A DNA stretch of 64,000 bases from SZUA-547 sp963669315 (GCA_963669315.1 OY770021.1:1302001-1366000), one strand, 5' to 3'; counted from the first letter of the stretch, positions 25,168 through 35,112 are shown. Numbers and translations: made by a program. The notes: a model not told the origin generated them from the sequence alone.

Positions 25168-27306
25168 GTGATCCGTCAGTTTGAGCTCGTTGATCTGGTC
25201 AAAGCCTATAATCCGGATACGGATGAGGCGCTTCTGAATCGCGCCTATGTGTTTGGCGCAAAGGCCCACGCCAACCAGCAGCGCGCCAACGGTGAACCCT
25301 ATTTCGGCCACCCGCTTGAAGTCGCGAAGATTCTGACCGGGCTGAAGCTCGACGACGCGACCATCGTCACCGCTCTCTTACATGACACCGTCGAAGACAC
25401 AGACGCCACCCGCGATCAGGTGCAAAAGCTGTTCGGCAAGGAAGTCGCCCAGTTGGTCGATGGCGTGACAAAGCTAGGCAAGCTTGAACTCAGCAGCAAA
25501 GAGACCGCGCAGGCCGAGAACTTCCGCAAACTGTTGATGGCCATGTCCAAGGACGTGCGCGTCCTGTTGGTCAAGCTGGCCGACAGGCTGCACAATATGC
25601 GGACGATCAACTTCCTGCGCCCGGAAAAGCGGACCCGCATCGCCCGTGAGACGATGGATATCTTCGCGCCGCTGGCCGGCCGCATGGGCATGCAGGCCAT
25701 CCGGGATGAGCTGGAGGATCTCAGCTTCGCGATCCTCAACGCGGACGCGCGGGTCTCAATCATGCGGCGATTCCTGACGCTGAAGAAGCAGACCGGCGAC
25801 CTGATCCCAAGGATCAGCGAAGAAATCGAGGCGGCGCTGAAGGCGCAGGGGGTCGAGGCCAAGGTTTATGGGCGGGAAAAGCGGCCCTACGCCATCTGGC
25901 GGAAGATGGAGGCGAAAAAAGTCTCGTTCGAGCAGTTGTCGGACATTTACGGCTTCCGGGTCATCACGAAATCCGAGATCGACTGCTTTCGCGCTCTGGG
26001 CGCCATGCATCTGACCTGGCGGCTCGTGCCAGGCCGGTTCAAGGACTACATCTCCGGCCCAAAGGCGAACGGCTATCGTTCGATCCACACCACGGTGATC
26101 GGACCAGAGGCGATGCGGGTCGAGATCCAGATACGCACTCAGGAGATGCATGAGGTGGCGGAGACCGGTGTCGCCGCGCACTGGGCCTACAAGGACGGCA
26201 AGCGCGCGGAGAACCGCTTCGCCGTCGACCCGTTCCGCTGGCTTCGCGATCTCGTAAACCGTTTTGAGAAGGGCGATGCGCCACAGGAATTTCTGGAACA
26301 CGCCAAGCTGGAGATGTTCCACGATCAGGTGTTCTGCTTTACGCCCACCGGCGATGTCGTCGGATTGCCGAAAGGGGCGACGCCAATTGATTTCGCCTAT
26401 GCGATCCATACGGATATCGGCGACAGCTGCGTCGGCGTGAAGGTAAACGGCCAGCGTGTACCGCTTTGGACCAAACTGCGCAACGGCCAGATGGTGGAGA
26501 TCATCCGCGCCTCGGCCCAGCGCCCCTCGCCCGTCTGGGAGGAGATGGCGTTCACCGGCAAGGCGAAATCGGCGATCCGCCGCGCGCTCAGAAACTCCGA
26601 GCGGGAGGAGCATGTCGCCCTCGGCCGTCAGATCGTCAAACAGGCCTTCGCGAGGATAGAGAAGGATTCGAACGACAAGGCGATGGAAACCGCCGGGCGC
26701 AAACTGGGTTGCGCCTCGGTCAATGACCTGCTGGAACGCGTCGGCGCGGCGCAGATTACAGGCCGTCAGGTGGTCGAAGCGGTCTACCCATCCGCGCCGA
26801 CGGATGACGGCGCGACCCCGTCGCTGCGACCGTTCGGCCCGCCGGTGCGCGGCGTCCGCCGTGGGGCCGCGGTGCGGATGTGCGAACATTGCCGGCCAGT
26901 TCCCGGCGACCGCATCGTCGGCATCGCCAAGGATTCGACCGGCGTTGTGGTGCATGCGATCGACTGTCCGCTGCTGGCCGAGCACGAGGAATCGCTGGCG
27001 ACATGGCTTGACCTCAGATGGGATGAAGATGCGGCGCAGACCGCGGACCACGTCGCGCGGATCGACATGGCGCTGGCCAATGAGCCCGGCGCGCTGGGCG
27101 CGGTTTGCGCGCTGATCGGAGAGCAGAGGGCGAATATCGACAACATCATGGTCACCGACCGGAAGCCCGATTTCTTCAAAGTCCGGGTTGATCTGGAGGT
27201 GCGCGACGTTAAACACCTTGCAGGCATCGTCACCGCGCTGGAAGCGCAGGCGATTGTCAACGATGTTGCGCGCCCGCGCGCGCACCCTGCGGACGAGGCG
27301 GCCTGA
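25168..27306 (+). CDS. rsh: Bifunctional (p)ppGpp synthetase/hydrolase
   Basis: A 712-residue RelA/SpoT homologue, the single long Rsh typical of alphaproteobacteria. The HD hydrolase domain has HDTVED at residues 72-77; the synthetase domain follows (GYRSIHTTVIGP), then the TGS domain (GATPIDFAYAIHTDIGD), and an ACT domain at the C-terminus (VDLEVRDVKHLAGIV). Both catalytic sites look intact, so it should make and degrade the alarmone. Start GTG 25168, ribosome site GGAGA. Confidence 0.95.
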   Translation: MIRQFELVDLVKAYNPDTDEALLNRAYVFGAKAHANQQRANGEPYFGHPLEVAKILTGLKLDDATIVTALLHDTVEDTDATRDQVQKLFGKEVAQLVDGVTKLGKLELSSKETAQAENFRKLLMAMSKDVRVLLVKLADRLHNMRTINFLRPEKRTRIARETMDIFAPLAGRMGMQAIRDELEDLSFAILNADARVSIMRRFLTLKKQTGDLIPRISEEIEAALKAQGVEAKVYGREKRPYAIWRKMEAKKVSFEQLSDIYGFRVITKSEIDCFRALGAMHLTWRLVPGRFKDYISGPKANGYRSIHTTVIGPEAMRVEIQIRTQEMHEVAETGVAAHWAYKDGKRAENRFAVDPFRWLRDLVNRFEKGDAPQEFLEHAKLEMFHDQVFCFTPTGDVVGLPKGATPIDFAYAIHTDIGDSCVGVKVNGQRVPLWTKLRNGQMVEIIRASAQRPSPVWEEMAFTGKAKSAIRRALRNSEREEHVALGRQIVKQAFARIEKDSNDKAMETAGRKLGCASVNDLLERVGAAQITGRQVVEAVYPSAPTDDGATPSLRPFGPPVRGVRRGAAVRMCEHCRPVPGDRIVGIAKDSTGVVVHAIDCPLLAEHEESLATWLDLRWDEDAAQTADHVARIDMALANEPGALGAVCALIGEQRANIDNIMVTDRKPDFFKVRVDLEVRDVKHLAGIVTALEAQAIVNDVARPRAHPADEAA

Positions 27307-27334
27307 GATCCGCCGAAACTTGGGAGCCCCGATT

Positions 27335-27931
27335 ATGAACGACGCCGAAGCGCTGGACGAATTCCGCGACGCAGGCGCGCTTCTGGAGGGGCATTTCATC
27401 CTCTCCTCGGGGCTCAGAAGCCCGGTCTACCTGCAATGCGCGCGTGTGCTGATGGACCCAGTTCGGGCCGGTCGGTTGTGCGGCGCGCTGGCGGCCAAGG
27501 TCCGGGCGAAGCTTGACGAGATGGGCGAGGAAATCGATCTGTGCGTCTCTCCTGCGATGGGCGGGGTGATCGTGGGATATGAGACCGCGCGGCAACTGGG
27601 CCTGCCCTCGATCTTCACGGAGCGGGTCGATGGTGAGTTTATTTTGCGCCGTGGCTTCGAGATGCCGCAGGGCGCGCGCTGCATTATGGTCGAAGATGTG
27701 GTCACGACGGGTCTGTCCTCTCGCGAGTGCATCGCCTCGATCGAAGCGGCGGGCGGGCGCACGGTGCTGGCCTGTTCGCTGATCAATCGGAGCGGCGGCG
27801 CTGCGGATGTGGGCGTGCCTCTGGTTTCGCTGGCGCGTATCGACGCGCCCAGCTACGCAATCGATGACGTGCCCGCGGAACTGGCGGCGATACCGGCGGT
27901 CAAGCCGGGCAGCAGGGGGTTGTCCAAATAG
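27335..27931 (+). CDS. pyrE: Orotate phosphoribosyltransferase
   Basis: 198 residues. The PRPP-binding motif IMVEDVVTTGLSS and the flexible-loop region RVDGEFILRRGF mark it as OPRTase, which makes OMP from orotate and PRPP. ATG 27335 is preceded by GGGAG. It follows rsh by 28 bases and is probably co-transcribed. Confidence 0.94.
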   Translation: MNDAEALDEFRDAGALLEGHFILSSGLRSPVYLQCARVLMDPVRAGRLCGALAAKVRAKLDEMGEEIDLCVSPAMGGVIVGYETARQLGLPSIFTERVDGEFILRRGFEMPQGARCIMVEDVVTTGLSSRECIASIEAAGGRTVLACSLINRSGGAADVGVPLVSLARIDAPSYAIDDVPAELAAIPAVKPGSRGLSK

Positions 27932-27968
27932 CAGATTTTAACGGCGCATCCATCGCCGTGGGGGCGAG

Positions 27969-28658
27969 ATGATATTCAAGCGACGGCGACAGCTGCCATT
28001 CTGGGAGCGTATCCGCGGGTTCTTCGCTCCGAAAAAAGGTTGGCGTCGCGGTTTCGAATATATCGGCCGCCGGGTCCAGCGACTGCCCGACACGCCGCAC
28101 AATATCGCGCTGGGCTTCGCTTTCGGCGCCTTTGCGTCCTTCACGCCGTTCTTCACCCTGCATATCGCGCTGGCGATCGGCCTGGCCTGGCTGTTCCGCT
28201 CGAACATGATCGCCGCCGCCTTCGGCACCGTGGTCGGGAACCCGATCACCTTCCCTTTCATCGCCGGCAGCGCGCTGCAGTTGGGGAACTGGATTCTGGG
28301 GCATGAGGAGGGCGTCGAGGAGGTCGGCCATCTGACGCTGTCCTATGTCTCGGAGAACTTCTTCGAGTTTTTCTGGAGCATTTTCCTGCCCTATCTGGTG
28401 GGCGGGCTAGGACCCGGCATTATATGCGCGGGGGTGTGCTATTTGTTGCTGCGCCCGCTGGTGGCGACATATCAGAAGCGTCGGCGAATGCGCATTCAGA
28501 GGCGCGCCGACAGAGCGGCGCATGAGCATCACGACATGGCGCATCACCGCCGCGGAGCGACGCCGCATCCTGAGTCGCGTAAAGAGCATCATGTCGAGCG
28601 TAGACGTAAAAAGCCCGAGAACGAAGAAAAGGGGGCCGGTGCGAATGAACAACAATAG
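27969..28658 (+). CDS. DUF2062 membrane protein
   Basis: 229 residues. The DUF2062 core has the PHNIALGFAFGAFASFTPFF motif, two or three membrane helices and GNPITFPFI. The C-terminal 60 residues are strongly basic with many Arg, Lys and His and are presumably cytoplasmic. Function unknown. It overlaps the pdxJ start by 14 bases, a conserved coupling in this group. Confidence 0.85.
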   Translation: MIFKRRRQLPFWERIRGFFAPKKGWRRGFEYIGRRVQRLPDTPHNIALGFAFGAFASFTPFFTLHIALAIGLAWLFRSNMIAAAFGTVVGNPITFPFIAGSALQLGNWILGHEEGVEEVGHLTLSYVSENFFEFFWSIFLPYLVGGLGPGIICAGVCYLLLRPLVATYQKRRRMRIQRRADRAAHEHHDMAHHRRGATPHPESRKEHHVERRRKKPENEEKGAGANEQQ

Positions 28659-29439
28659 CGCGCCAGCAGGCCGTCTGCGTCTGGGGGTCAACATCGACCA
28701 TGTGGCGACCATCCGGAACGCCCGCGGAGGCGCGCATCCTGACCCGATCAACGCGGCGCGGTTGGCGGCTTCGGCCGGGGCGGACGGAATCACGGCGCAT
28801 TTGCGCGAAGACCGGCGCCACATCACCGACCCCGATATCGAGGCGCTGACGGAGCTTCTTGGCGGCTTGGGCCTGCCGCTTAACTTCGAGATGGCCGCGA
28901 CGGATGAGATGCTGGCGATCGCTTTGCGCCATACCCCGCACGCGGTTTGCATCGTGCCTGAAAAGCGAGAGGAACGGACCACCGAGGGCGGGCTGGAGGT
29001 TGCTCGGGAAGAGAACCGCCTCGCCCATTTCATCGCTCCCTTGCGTGAGGCGGGATGCCGGGTATCGATCTTCATCGCTGCGGACAAACGGCAAATCGAG
29101 GCCGCGCACCGGATTGGCGCGCCGGTGATCGAATTGCATACCGGGGCCTATTGCGACGCCCATAACGAGGGGCGTTTCGATGAACGCGACGCCGAGTTGG
29201 ACAGTCTGCGCGAATGCGCCCGTTTCGCGCGAGAATTAGGGTTGGAGGTCCATGCCGGGCACGGCCTGACCTATGAGACAGTCACGCCCGTCGCCGCCTT
29301 CCCGGAAGTGGTGGAGCTGAATATCGGGCATTTCCTTGTCGGCGAAGCGATCTTCTCGGGCCTCGAAAGCGCCATCCGCCGGATGCGCGAGATGATGGAC
29401 GCCGCGCGGCGCGAGGCGTTTGGCGAAGGCGCCGCGTAA
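28645..29439 (+). CDS. pdxJ: Pyridoxine 5'-phosphate synthase
   Basis: 264 residues, TIM barrel that condenses 1-deoxyxylulose 5-phosphate with aminoacetone 3-phosphate in vitamin B6 synthesis. Landmarks are LGVNIDHVATIRNARGG, ITAHLREDRRHI, CIVPEKREE, ELHTGAYCDA and ELNIGHFLVGEAIF. ATG 28645 was chosen over the longer open frame because the family begins LRLGVNIDH. Confidence 0.95.
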   Translation: MNNNSAPAGRLRLGVNIDHVATIRNARGGAHPDPINAARLAASAGADGITAHLREDRRHITDPDIEALTELLGGLGLPLNFEMAATDEMLAIALRHTPHAVCIVPEKREERTTEGGLEVAREENRLAHFIAPLREAGCRVSIFIAADKRQIEAAHRIGAPVIELHTGAYCDAHNEGRFDERDAELDSLRECARFARELGLEVHAGHGLTYETVTPVAAFPEVVELNIGHFLVGEAIFSGLESAIRRMREMMDAARREAFGEGAA

Positions 29440-29448
29440 GGAGGGTCT

Positions 29449-29856
29449 ATGATCATAGGTCTCGGCACGGATCTGGCGAATATCGAGCGCATCGGCGGCA
29501 CGATCGAGCGCTTCGGCGACCGGTTCATCCAGCGCTGCTTCACCGAGATCGAGCAGGCGAAATCAGAGCGCCGCAAGGAACGCGTCGCCAGCTACGCCAA
29601 ACGCTGGGCGGCGAAAGAGGCGTGCTCAAAGGCATTGGGCACCGGCCTTAGAATGGGCGTCGCGTGGCGGGAAATGGGGGTGGTGAACCTGCCCTCGGGC
29701 AAGCCCACCATATCGTTGACGGGCGGCGCGTTGATCCGCCTTGATGGCTTGGTCCCTGACGGCTTGCACCCGCACATCCACGTCACGATCACAGACGACC
29801 ATCCTTGGGCGCAGGCCTTTGTCGTGATAGAGGCGCTGCCCCACGCCGCAGCCTGA
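29449..29856 (+). CDS. acpS: Holo-[acyl-carrier-protein] synthase
   Basis: 135 residues; transfers the phosphopantetheine arm to acyl carrier protein. The Mg-binding motifs GLGTDLANIER and RWAAKEACSKALG are both present. It follows pdxJ by 9 bases in the order typical of proteobacteria. Confidence 0.94.
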   Translation: MIIGLGTDLANIERIGGTIERFGDRFIQRCFTEIEQAKSERRKERVASYAKRWAAKEACSKALGTGLRMGVAWREMGVVNLPSGKPTISLTGGALIRLDGLVPDGLHPHIHVTITDDHPWAQAFVVIEALPHAAA

Positions 29857-29970
29857 AAACCCCTCGACACACCGCTTGACCTTGCGCCTTCGCCGCGCGA
29901 CAACGCGCCGTTCAATCCTGGCGGCGGACTGGACGGCGAATTACAGGCGCGCCAACGGAAAGACGAACGG

Positions 29971-30750
29971 ATGGTCGAAACCTCGATGAGCAAACCGAAG
30001 AAGAAGGAAAGCCTCGGCGACATCGTCAAGACGGTGGCCTACGCGCTGTTGATCGCCCTCGCCTTCCGCACCATTCTTTTTCAACCATTCTCGATCCCGT
30101 CCGGCTCCATGAAGTCGACCCTGCTGATCGGCGACTACCTGTTCGTCTCGAAATCCGCCTATGGCTGGTCGCGGCACTCGATCCCGATGTCGCCGGATTT
30201 TTTCGACGGACGTCTTTGGGGCGCCGAGCCGCTGCGCGGCGACGTCATCGTCTTCAAGTATCCGCCAGACGGGCGCACCGACTACATCAAGCGGCTGATC
30301 GGCCTGCCCGGCGATGTGGTCGAGATGCGCGAGGGTAGTCTGCATGTGAACGGCGTCGCGGCGAAGATGGAACGCGACGGCGAGTTCATCGAACCGCTTC
30401 AGGGCAGCGTGCGCTGCACAGAACGGCGGGTGATCGACGGCGAGACGATGTGCGTCAAGGAGCGCTGGATCGAAACCCTTCCGGGCGGGCGATCCCATGT
30501 CGTCCTCAACGCCGACGACAATCAGGGGATTTACGACAACACCGGGCCGATCACCGTGCCCGAAGGTCATTACTTCTTTGTCGGCGACAACCGCGACAAC
30601 TCATTGGACAGCAGGGAGCCGCGCAAAGTCGGCTTCGTGCCCTATGAGAACCTGATCGGACGGGCCGAGGTGATCTTCCTGTCGACCGAGGGCGCGTTAT
30701 GGCAGCCCTGGAAGTGGCGCTTCGGGCGCTTTTTCACCGGCATTGAGTGA
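29971..30750 (+). CDS. lepB: Signal peptidase I
   Basis: 259 residues. One N-terminal membrane helix (residues about 20-36), then the catalytic Ser46 in IPSGSM and the general-base Lys in DYIKRLIGLPGD, and the box E motif VGDNRDNSLDSR. It cleaves Sec and Tat signal peptides at the outer face of the inner membrane. Its stop overlaps the first possible rnc start. Confidence 0.95.
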   Translation: MVETSMSKPKKKESLGDIVKTVAYALLIALAFRTILFQPFSIPSGSMKSTLLIGDYLFVSKSAYGWSRHSIPMSPDFFDGRLWGAEPLRGDVIVFKYPPDGRTDYIKRLIGLPGDVVEMREGSLHVNGVAAKMERDGEFIEPLQGSVRCTERRVIDGETMCVKERWIETLPGGRSHVVLNADDNQGIYDNTGPITVPEGHYFFVGDNRDNSLDSREPRKVGFVPYENLIGRAEVIFLSTEGALWQPWKWRFGRFFTGIE

Positions 30751-31445
30751 CGATGGCGCCGCGCCGACCCGACTATGAAGCGTTGACCCGAAAGCTGGAC
30801 CTCGACCGGCTTGACGGCGCTTTGCTGGACGAGGCGCTGACGCATCCTTCCGCCAGTTCGCCAGCGCGACCCGATAATCAGCGGCTGGAGTTTCTGGGCG
30901 ATCGGGTGCTTGGGCTGGTGATCGCCGAAGCGCTTTATGCGCGGTATCCGGGCGAGGCCGAAGGCAAGCTCGCCCCGCGTCTGAACGAGTTGGTGCGCAA
31001 GGAGACCTGCGCTGAGGTGGCCGAAGCGTTCGGCCTCGGCGATTTCCTGCGACTCGGCCGATCCGAAAACCTGTCAGGCGGGCAGCGAAAAACTGCGGTT
31101 CTGGGCGACGCGATGGAGGCTGTGATCGCTGCGATCTATCTGGACCGGGGGCTCCGGGAGGCGCGCAGTGTGATCCTGACGCTCTGGGGCGCGCGACTGG
31201 ACAGCCAACGTGACGCCCCGCGCGACGCCAAAACAGCTATTCAGGAGTGGGCGCAGGCGCGAGGCCTGCCGCCGCCGAAATATGTCGAGATCGGGCGCTC
31301 AGGCCCCGATCACGCCCCGGTATTCACCATCGAGGCGCGGCTGTCTTCGGGGCAGGTCGCGGCTGGAAAGGCCGCGTCCAAGCGGGGCGCGCAGCAGCAG
31401 GCGGCCGAGGCCTTGATTGCAATTGTGGGAGCAGGCGATGACTGA
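30747..31445 (+). CDS. rnc: Ribonuclease III
   Basis: About 232 residues. The nuclease signature RLEFLGDRVLGL (Glu48, Asp52) and the later GDAMEAVIAAIYLD motif supply the metal ligands; the C-terminal dsRNA-binding domain runs from about residue 155. It processes rRNA precursors and double-stranded RNAs. GTG 30747 overlaps the lepB stop (GTGA); ATG 30753, two codons on, is equally possible. Overlaps the era start by 8 bases. Confidence 0.93.
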   Translation: MTMAPRRPDYEALTRKLDLDRLDGALLDEALTHPSASSPARPDNQRLEFLGDRVLGLVIAEALYARYPGEAEGKLAPRLNELVRKETCAEVAEAFGLGDFLRLGRSENLSGGQRKTAVLGDAMEAVIAAIYLDRGLREARSVILTLWGARLDSQRDAPRDAKTAIQEWAQARGLPPPKYVEIGRSGPDHAPVFTIEARLSSGQVAAGKAASKRGAQQQAAEALIAIVGAGDD

Positions 31446-32349
31446 CGCGCCAACACGCTGCGGCTATGTCGCCCTGATCGGCGAGCCCAATGCGGGCAAG
31501 TCGACCCTTCTGAACGAGATGGTCGGGGCCAAGGTATCCATCGTCACGCACAAGGTGCAGACGACGCGCGCGCGCATCCGGGGCGTAGGCCTGGAAGGCG
31601 AGTCGCAAATCGTCTTCGTCGATACGCCAGGCCTTTTCAAACCACGCCGACGGCTGGACCGGGCCATGGTGGCCGCCGCCTGGTCGGGGGTGGAGGACGC
31701 CGATGTGGTGGCGCTGCTGATCGAGGCGCATCGCGGCGTCACCGAAGGCGTCGAGCGCATCCTCGAATCGCTAAAGGCGGAGACGAAGCGCCCCGTCGCT
31801 CTGGTCACCAACAAGATCGACCGGGTGAGGCGAGAGGCTCTGCTGGCCCTCGTTCAGGACATGTCGGAGCGGTTCGAATTCGAATCGACCTTCCTGATCT
31901 CGGCGACAAATGGCGACGGAGTGAAGGATCTGAAGGCCTGGCTGGCCGAACGCATGCCCGAAAGCCCGTGGCTTTACCCCGAGGATCAGATCGCCGACCT
32001 GCCAATGCGCATGCTGGCGGCGGAGATCACGCGCGAGAAACTGACCCTGCGCCTGCATCAGGAACTGCCTTACCAGATGACGGTTGAGACCGAGAACTGG
32101 CAGGAGAAGAAAGACGGCTCCGTCCGGATCGAGCAGGTGGTCTATGTCGCCCGTGACGGTCATCGCGGCATCGTGCTCGGCAAGAAGGGCGAGACAATCA
32201 AGGCGATCGGCGCCGAGGCGCGCAAGGACATTTCGGAGCTTCTTGGCCGCAAGGCGCATCTCTTTCTGCATGTCGCCGTGCGCCCGAACTGGGAGAATGA
32301 GGCCGAGCGCTATGAGCAGATGGGCCTCGATTTCTCGGACGGGGCGTAG
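31438..32349 (+). CDS. era: GTPase Era
   Basis: 303 residues. G1 GEPNAGKST at residues 15-23, G3 DTPG, G4 NKID, and a C-terminal KH domain (GIVLGKKGETIKAIG). Era binds the 3' end of 16S rRNA during 30S maturation. Part of the lepB-rnc-era run. Confidence 0.95.
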   Translation: MTDAPTRCGYVALIGEPNAGKSTLLNEMVGAKVSIVTHKVQTTRARIRGVGLEGESQIVFVDTPGLFKPRRRLDRAMVAAAWSGVEDADVVALLIEAHRGVTEGVERILESLKAETKRPVALVTNKIDRVRREALLALVQDMSERFEFESTFLISATNGDGVKDLKAWLAERMPESPWLYPEDQIADLPMRMLAAEITREKLTLRLHQELPYQMTVETENWQEKKDGSVRIEQVVYVARDGHRGIVLGKKGETIKAIGAEARKDISELLGRKAHLFLHVAVRPNWENEAERYEQMGLDFSDGA

Positions 32350-32352
32350 GGC

Positions 32353-32679
32353 GTGGCCCGGCTGACCTCGGATTTCTGGGTCGGCGCCTATCTGGCGCGG
32401 CTGCGTCTGGCTGACATTCCGGCCTTTGTTGTTTCCAAGGGAGATGCGACTGCGGGCGCTGTTCTCATCAAGCTCAATCGTCTGAACGGCGATGCGGCCG
32501 CCTATTCCCGCGCCTACGGACCGGACGGCGAGCGTGTCTGGGCGGTGCTGGCGGACGGCGCGGAGGCTGAGGTCGACGCGGCGCTGACCCGCCAGCGCAG
32601 TTTCGACCCCGACATCTGGCTGATCGAGGTCGAGGACCGGGACGGGCGGCACATGCTGGATGAGGAAGGGCTGGGATGA
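32353..32679 (+). CDS. DUF1491 protein
   Basis: 108 residues, beginning MARLTSDFWVGAYLARL and containing FDPDIWLIEVEDRDGRHML, both typical of this alphaproteobacterial family of unknown function. GTG start 3 bases after the era stop; the stop overlaps the next gene by ATGA. Context suggests translation with era, but no function can be read from the sequence. Confidence 0.82.
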   Translation: MARLTSDFWVGAYLARLRLADIPAFVVSKGDATAGAVLIKLNRLNGDAAAYSRAYGPDGERVWAVLADGAEAEVDAALTRQRSFDPDIWLIEVEDRDGRHMLDEEGLG

Positions 32680-33614
32680 TCGCTGTTCTCAGCATTCTGG
32701 CGCCGATCTTCGGCCTGATCGGTCTCGGCCTCTGGATTCGCCGCTCGGGCCATGCGCCCGAGGAGCACTGGCCGACGGTCGAACAGCTCTGTTTTCGCCT
32801 GTTCTTCCCGGCGATGATCATCCTGTCGCTGGTTGAGGCGGATCTTGGCGGCGCTGCGGTTGGCGGCATGGCGGCGACGATGCTGACTGCAATGACTTCA
32901 GTCAGCGTGCTCACCTTTTTGATTCGGAAACCGCTTCAGAGGTTTTGGGGCGTCGAAGCGCCAGCCTACACCACGGTCTTTCAGGCGAGCACACGCTGGA
33001 ACGGCTTCATCGCGCTCGCCATCGCGCTGGAGCTTTACGGCGCCGAAGGCGGCGCTCTGGTCGCGGTCGCCATGGCGGCGCTGATCCCGGTCATCAACAT
33101 CGCCAACGTCACTTTGATGGCGACATTGTTGTCCGACACGAAGCCGGAGATGGCTAGAATCCTGCTGGAGATCGCCAAGAATCCGCTGGTTCAGGGCTGC
33201 GCCGCCGGGCTGGCGATCAATCTCTCAGGCGTCCAGATTATGGACACATTGCGAACGCTGCTTGAGCTTCTGGGCCACGCGGCGTTGGGCGTCGGCTTGT
33301 TGACCGTGGGGGCAGGTCTCAGGGTGCGCTATGCGCTGAAACCCTCGCGCGATATCTGGCTGACCGTGGCGCTGAAATTGGCGCTTACTCCATTGATCGC
33401 CGCGGCCGCCGCGCTCGCCTTCGGCCTGACAGGCGACGCGTTCGAGATTGCGATGATCTGCGCATCGGTGCCGACCGCAATGAACGGCTTCATCCTGGCC
33501 CGCGCCATGGGCGGCGACGCCCCGCTCTATGCGGGCGCGGTGACCGTGCAGACCGCCGTCGCCGCGCTTTCCATGCCGGCGATCATCGTCTTGGCGCAAG
33601 CGATCGGCGGCTAA
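32676..33614 (+). CDS. AEC-family transporter
   Basis: 312 residues with ten hydrophobic segments in two five-helix halves. The conserved NGF(I/M) segments in helix 4 (RWNGFIALAIAL) and near the C-terminus (TAMNGFILARAMGGD) are characteristic of the auxin efflux carrier family. Substrate unknown. It overlaps DUF1491 by 4 bases. Confidence 0.86.
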   Translation: MIAVLSILAPIFGLIGLGLWIRRSGHAPEEHWPTVEQLCFRLFFPAMIILSLVEADLGGAAVGGMAATMLTAMTSVSVLTFLIRKPLQRFWGVEAPAYTTVFQASTRWNGFIALAIALELYGAEGGALVAVAMAALIPVINIANVTLMATLLSDTKPEMARILLEIAKNPLVQGCAAGLAINLSGVQIMDTLRTLLELLGHAALGVGLLTVGAGLRVRYALKPSRDIWLTVALKLALTPLIAAAAALAFGLTGDAFEIAMICASVPTAMNGFILARAMGGDAPLYAGAVTVQTAVAALSMPAIIVLAQAIGG

Positions 33615-33651
33615 CGCTTGGCCGGAGACGCCGGCCGCGCTAGGCATGCCC

Positions 33652-34419
33652 ATGGATTGGCGTGACGAAGGCGCTCTGATCGCCGTGCGACGGCATGGCG
33701 AGAGCTCCGCGATTATCGAGGTGTTCACCGAGAACCACGGCCGCCACGCCGGCATTGTCCGGGGCGGCGCGGGGCGGCGCATGGCCCCGGTCCTGCAACC
33801 GGGCGCGCAGCTTTCGGTCGAATGGCGCGCACGGCTGTCTGAGCATCTGGGAACCTATCGGGTGGAGCCGATCCGATCGCGCGCCGCGGCGGTGATGGGC
33901 GACAGGCGGGCGCTGGCGGCGATGACCGCGCTCTGCGCTCAGTTGTCGGCCTATCTGCCAGAAAGGGAGCCGCATTCCGGTCTTTATCGGCTGTCGCTGG
34001 ATGTGCTCGACATGCTGGGAATGGACCCGGACGACATGTCGGCCTACGCCAAATGGGAGTTTGCGTTGCTGGCCGAGTTGGGCTTTGGGCTGGATCTGTC
34101 GCACTGCGCCTCGACCGGGACCACCGAGGATCTGACCTGGGTCTCGCCGAAATCCGGCCGGGCGGTCTGCCGGGAGGCGGGCGAGCCATTCGCAGAGCGC
34201 CTGTTCCCGCTGCCCGAATTTCTTCGCGACCCGCAGGCCGCCGCGAGCGACGCGGACATCGCAGATGCGCTGCGCCTGACCGGCTATTTTCTCGCCACGC
34301 GAGTCGTGCCTGCGATCGGCCGACAACGGGCCCCCGCTGCAAGGGAGCGGCTAGACCAGATGCTGGCCCGGCCGGGTGACGCGCTCTCGACTTGGCGGGC
34401 GCGTCCGCAAGCGCAATGA
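33652..34419 (+). CDS. recO: DNA repair protein RecO
   Basis: About 255 residues: N-terminal OB fold (DWRDEGALIAVRRHGESSAIIEVFT, then HAGIVRGG) and the helical C-terminal domain. RecO loads RecA onto SSB-coated DNA in the RecFOR pathway. The zinc-finger cysteines common in other RecO proteins are only partly visible (SHCASTG, AVCREAG). ATG 33652 is the family start; an ATG two codons earlier is in frame. Confidence 0.9.
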   Translation: MDWRDEGALIAVRRHGESSAIIEVFTENHGRHAGIVRGGAGRRMAPVLQPGAQLSVEWRARLSEHLGTYRVEPIRSRAAAVMGDRRALAAMTALCAQLSAYLPEREPHSGLYRLSLDVLDMLGMDPDDMSAYAKWEFALLAELGFGLDLSHCASTGTTEDLTWVSPKSGRAVCREAGEPFAERLFPLPEFLRDPQAAASDADIADALRLTGYFLATRVVPAIGRQRAPAARERLDQMLARPGDALSTWRARPQAQ

Positions 34420-34440
34420 TGCGCAGGACGGAGGGACGCG

Positions 34441-35112
34441 ATGAAAAGCTTCGATGAAATCTGGAAGCGCGCTGCGAAACGCCATGGCGGGGAAGCGGCG
34501 TTGAAAGAAAAGCTGCCCGATGCGCCAGATGCAACGGCGCTGGCAAAGCTTTCTGACGACCGCCTGCTGGCTGAGATGACGCGCAGGATTTTTCAGGTCG
34601 GGTTCAACTGGTCCGTGGTCGATAACAAATGGGACGGCTTCGAAGCGGCGTTCGCGAGCTTCGATATCGGTCGCGCCAGCATGATGTCGGACGATGATCT
34701 GGATCGGCTGGCGAAAGACGCGCGGATCATCCGCAACCCCCGCAAGATCGTGACCGTGCGCGACAATGCGGTGATGTTGCGCGGGCTGGCGGAGGCGCAT
34801 GGCTCCGCCGCCAAGGCCATCGCCGACTGGCCCGCCGAGGACTATGTGGGGCTGCTTGAACTGATGAAGAAGCGTGGTTCTCACCTCGGCGGAATGGCGG
34901 GGCAGTATTCCCTGCGGTTCCTGGGCAAGGACAGCTTCATCCTGTCACGGGATGTCGTCGCGGCGCTGATCGATGCGGGCGTGGTGGACAAGGCGCCGAC
35001 CTCAAAAAAAGCGATGAAGGCGACGCAGGAAGCGTTCAATGCCTGGCGCGCGGAGTCCGGCCTCTCGCTGACGCAGATCAGCCGGGTGCTGGCGCTCTCG
35101 ATCGATGGCTAG
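34441..35112 (+). CDS. DNA-3-methyladenine glycosylase I-like protein without zinc ligands
   Basis: 223 residues, HhH-type fold related to Tag: the IFQVGFNWSVVDNKWDGFEAAF segment corresponds to the Tag substrate pocket, followed by the helix-hairpin region. The N- and C-terminal Cys/His zinc-snap residues of canonical Tag are absent; a canonical Tag is encoded at 55430-56032. Base-excision activity is inferred from the fold only; the substrate may differ. Confidence 0.75.
   Translation: MKSFDEIWKRAAKRHGGEAALKEKLPDAPDATALAKLSDDRLLAEMTRRIFQVGFNWSVVDNKWDGFEAAFASFDIGRASMMSDDDLDRLAKDARIIRNPRKIVTVRDNAVMLRGLAEAHGSAAKAIADWPAEDYVGLLELMKKRGSHLGGMAGQYSLRFLGKDSFILSRDVVAALIDAGVVDKAPTSKKAMKATQEAFNAWRAESGLSLTQISRVLALSIDG

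Noticed and set aside
27932..27968. Hairpin acggcg/cgccgt after pyrE considered as a terminator
   Set aside because: Short stem with no T-run, and the next gene follows within 37 bases on the same strand.
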